DNA of 64,000 nt from Anisakis pegreffii. Lineage: Eukaryota; Nematoda; Chromadorea; Rhabditida; Anisakidae. Below are positions 62,301 through 64,000 of this stretch, piece after piece. The translations under genes were made by a program, and so were the position numbers. The notes under the pieces are model-generated. The model saw nothing but the letters and a program-made list of their open reading frames with translations, was not told the origin of the DNA and did no database searches. Location: positions 186,001 to 250,000 of the forward strand of contig JAPYMA010000758.1 of NCBI GenBank assembly GCA_035041965.1, given 5' to 3'. Numbering within the stretch: position 1 is the stretch's first letter; each line of letters begins with the position of its first letter.

Positions 62301-62397
62301 GACCGAGACGTGGTCTTGCATGGTCAACATTTGCACCAATTTGAGATCTTATCGTTGACATTATACCGAGAGAATCGCTTGATTCTTGTTGCGCCAT
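56226..62397 (-). CDS. Pyruvate kinase, last exon not found
   Basis: Exons in coding order: 62397-62258, 62158-62043, 60868-60777, 60567-60448, 60376-60190, 60098-59959, 59760-59630, 59400-59204, 58633-58527, 58255-58089, then either 57912-57794 or 56344-56226. Phases agree; 505 codons are recovered. Motifs: [37 protein letters not shown] with the catalytic Lys at about 300, [31 protein letters not shown] and VTTTGR, the start of the fructose-bisphosphate phosphate loop. The enzyme transfers phosphate from phosphoenolpyruvate to ADP in the last step of glycolysis in the cytosol. About 46 residues extend before the usual start, from an ATG whose exon joins in phase. The usual last 60-70 residues (..TGW..G..NT..) were not found before the Clc-like gene. 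The palindromic element lies in that gap. Confidence 0.92.
56345..57793 (-). other. Spacer between the two alternative pyruvate kinase exons
   Basis: No further exon with family motifs was seen here on the minus strand. The 91-codon plus frame (57238-57513) is Lys/Asn-rich and looks like chance. Confidence 0.5.
57794..57912 (-). other. Pyruvate kinase alternative exon A (diverged form)
   Basis: 119 nt with the same entry (phase 2) and exit (phase 1) as exon B. It codes [16 protein letters not shown].. through [16 protein letters not shown]. Identity to exon B is 18 of 39 residues. It changes the GRS serine to Thr, YRP to CRP and HLWRG to HLLYG, but has no stop or frameshift. Confidence 0.75.
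60869..62042 (-). other. 1.2-kb second intron of pyruvate kinase
   Basis: AT-rich with no recognisable feature. A plus-strand 66-codon frame (61118-61318) resembles nothing known. Confidence 0.6.
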
Positions 62398-64000
62398 ATC
62401 ATCTGGTTGTTGCTCGTTCTTCTGTGAAAGTATACTCTTTGTCGAAAGATAAGTAAGCTCAGTTTGAAATCATTTTCATACTCAACATTTCATGTAGCGA
62501 TCGCCTAATTACGTGTCATATAATAAGAGTTCATGCAAAAATTAATTGAAAATTAATTGATAACAGAAAAACTACTATTACACATATGAAGATGTGCATG
62601 TAATTAATTTTCTTCGCTTCTTAAAATAATTCTTAGGATTGCCTCTAAGTTCAACTGATGTATTCAAGACTGATCTTCAAATTTCCATTTAATTCAATTC
62701 ATTCAACATTCTTCGGATTTCAGCCGACGTTTCAAAGACTCCAACTAAAAATGGCAATTAATTTCACTAACTGCCGAATATTATGCGGTATGATCGTCAG
62801 TTAATTCAGCGCGCTAAACTAGATCAACTGAAGCACGAAGTAGAGAAGATCTTTAAATTTTGATCACAGTATTGAACCACTGACTCGGTAATTACTAGTT
62901 CAAAATACACAAATGAGCAAACGAATCAGAAAAACGTTCGATGACTAATGAAGTGAATATTGTCAATACTGTCAGTGGAACATTTGAATATCCAATTAAT
63001 CAAAAATCAAATACATCCCAATTCCCAAAAACTAAACGACGAACGAATACAATGAATGGAAGGAACAAAACGAATACACCGCGCGATTCGCAAACAATAT
63101 TCATACGAAAATTCATCCATCCTTTTCACTGCTCTCTTTTTAGAATGACAACTGGAAATGCTCCTGTTGACAATTGCAACGGCAATAGTGTTTGGTATAC
63201 AGTTACAACGATTGTTATATGCATAACGATATGGCAATAATGAAAACGGAAATAAGATAAGCATTATACTAACAACAGAATCAATATTCGCATTAATGAT
63301 AATGATTAAAAGAAATCAATAACTACTACGAGGAAGCAGTAATGATAATATTAACGATAGTATTACGAAAAGTAGTGAACGGAAGAAGTTATGTATTGCT
63401 GTTTAGCAAGATATGGAAACAAAATGATGAATGAAAACAAGCTTCGATTTCTTGTTGAGTTAATCGTTCGAGGCGAATTCAAATTCGTTTGCTTATCAAT
63501 TAAAACGATTATCATCATCGTACAAAGACCAATTTAGTGTAAAATAAATACGTATGGTATCACTGTCATAAGTTAATGTTATCAATTTTCTTGTAATCAC
63601 TTCTACCACAGTTATTGTCCCACAATCTGTAGAGACAGTTGGGAGAACGAAACAAATTTACTAAGTCGAACTTAGAGCGAACAAAAAAAAGGAAGGAGGA
63701 GAGAAATTTTCCCTTGCGACATAATTAATCATAAAAGTTTTGTTACAGTATTATTCGATTTGAATGAAACAGCTGAAGTTTTTTGTTTTCGTTTTGCGAA
63801 AGTTGCGATAATTTTAGCAGAGAGACAGCTGAACAAAATGATCGCTCAGAGCGAATCACTGCCCACTAGAAGGATACAACCAGCAATGACTGATTGCTCG
63901 AGTTGACGACAACGAACGCAGTTGACTTGGATGGGCGGACGGACGGCTGGATGACCATTCGTGGAAGCATTAACTTAGTGAATACTAACATTACTGGAGA
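62398..64000. other. Upstream region of pyruvate kinase
   Basis: It should contain the pyruvate kinase promoter and 5' leader on the minus strand. No gene recognised; two overlapping 85-99-codon frames on opposite strands (62941-63264) are Asn/Thr- and Ser/Cys-rich and look non-coding. Confidence 0.5.

Noticed and set aside
1..64000. CRISPR arrays, bacterial operons, rRNA genes or viral genes
   Set aside because: None seen; intron-rich genes and animal families show this is eukaryotic nuclear DNA.

Overview
The window looks like nuclear DNA from a nematode, probably a parasitic chromadorean. It is AT-rich, genes are split into many small exons with GT..AG introns and TTTCAG-type acceptors, and the gene set is typical of nematodes: a NOAH/NompA-type PAN+ZP apical matrix protein, a Clc-like claudin-fold protein and a SIR-2.1-type sirtuin. 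I could not place it to genus. Exon models were joined by hand, using reading-phase compatibility and family knowledge.

Layout. (1) 566-6327 (+): complete 10-exon PAN/ZP protein of 774 codons, NOAH-2-like. (2) 6.3-11.9 kb: intergenic, with a near-perfect hairpin. (3) 11952-24789 (+): rhodopsin-class GPCR, 5 exons, 394 codons, with a first intron of about 9.9 kb. (4) 27097-30459 (-): complete 11-exon SIRT1/SIR-2.1 deacetylase, 607 codons. (5) 34598-36343 (+): von Willebrand A domain protein, 5' end incomplete, with a MITE in its last intron. (6) 38109-42750 (-): ZIP8/ZIP14-type metal transporter; core exons are firm and the loop exons unresolved. (7) 43-50 kb: mostly intergenic, with a second MITE copy and another candidate element. 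(8) 50054-53559 (+): Clc-like four-TM protein, 7 exons, 328 codons. (9) 54317-56087: palindromic mobile element with 0.6-kb arms, each carrying a tRNA-like Pol III promoter and a Cys/His-rich reading frame. (10) 56226-62397 (-): pyruvate kinase.

The genes do not form one pathway. They are separate housekeeping (pyruvate kinase, sirtuin, ZIP), epithelial or matrix (NOAH-like, Clc-like, VWA) and signalling (GPCR) loci.

The most notable observation is in pyruvate kinase. After the exon ending in the TTTGR phosphate loop there are two alternative next exons, 1.6 kb apart, each exactly 119 nt, with identical entry and exit phases and 18 of 39 identical residues. This is the expected arrangement of mutually exclusive exons. 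I could not find the canonical last exon of this enzyme in the window, and the palindromic element lies just where it would be expected.
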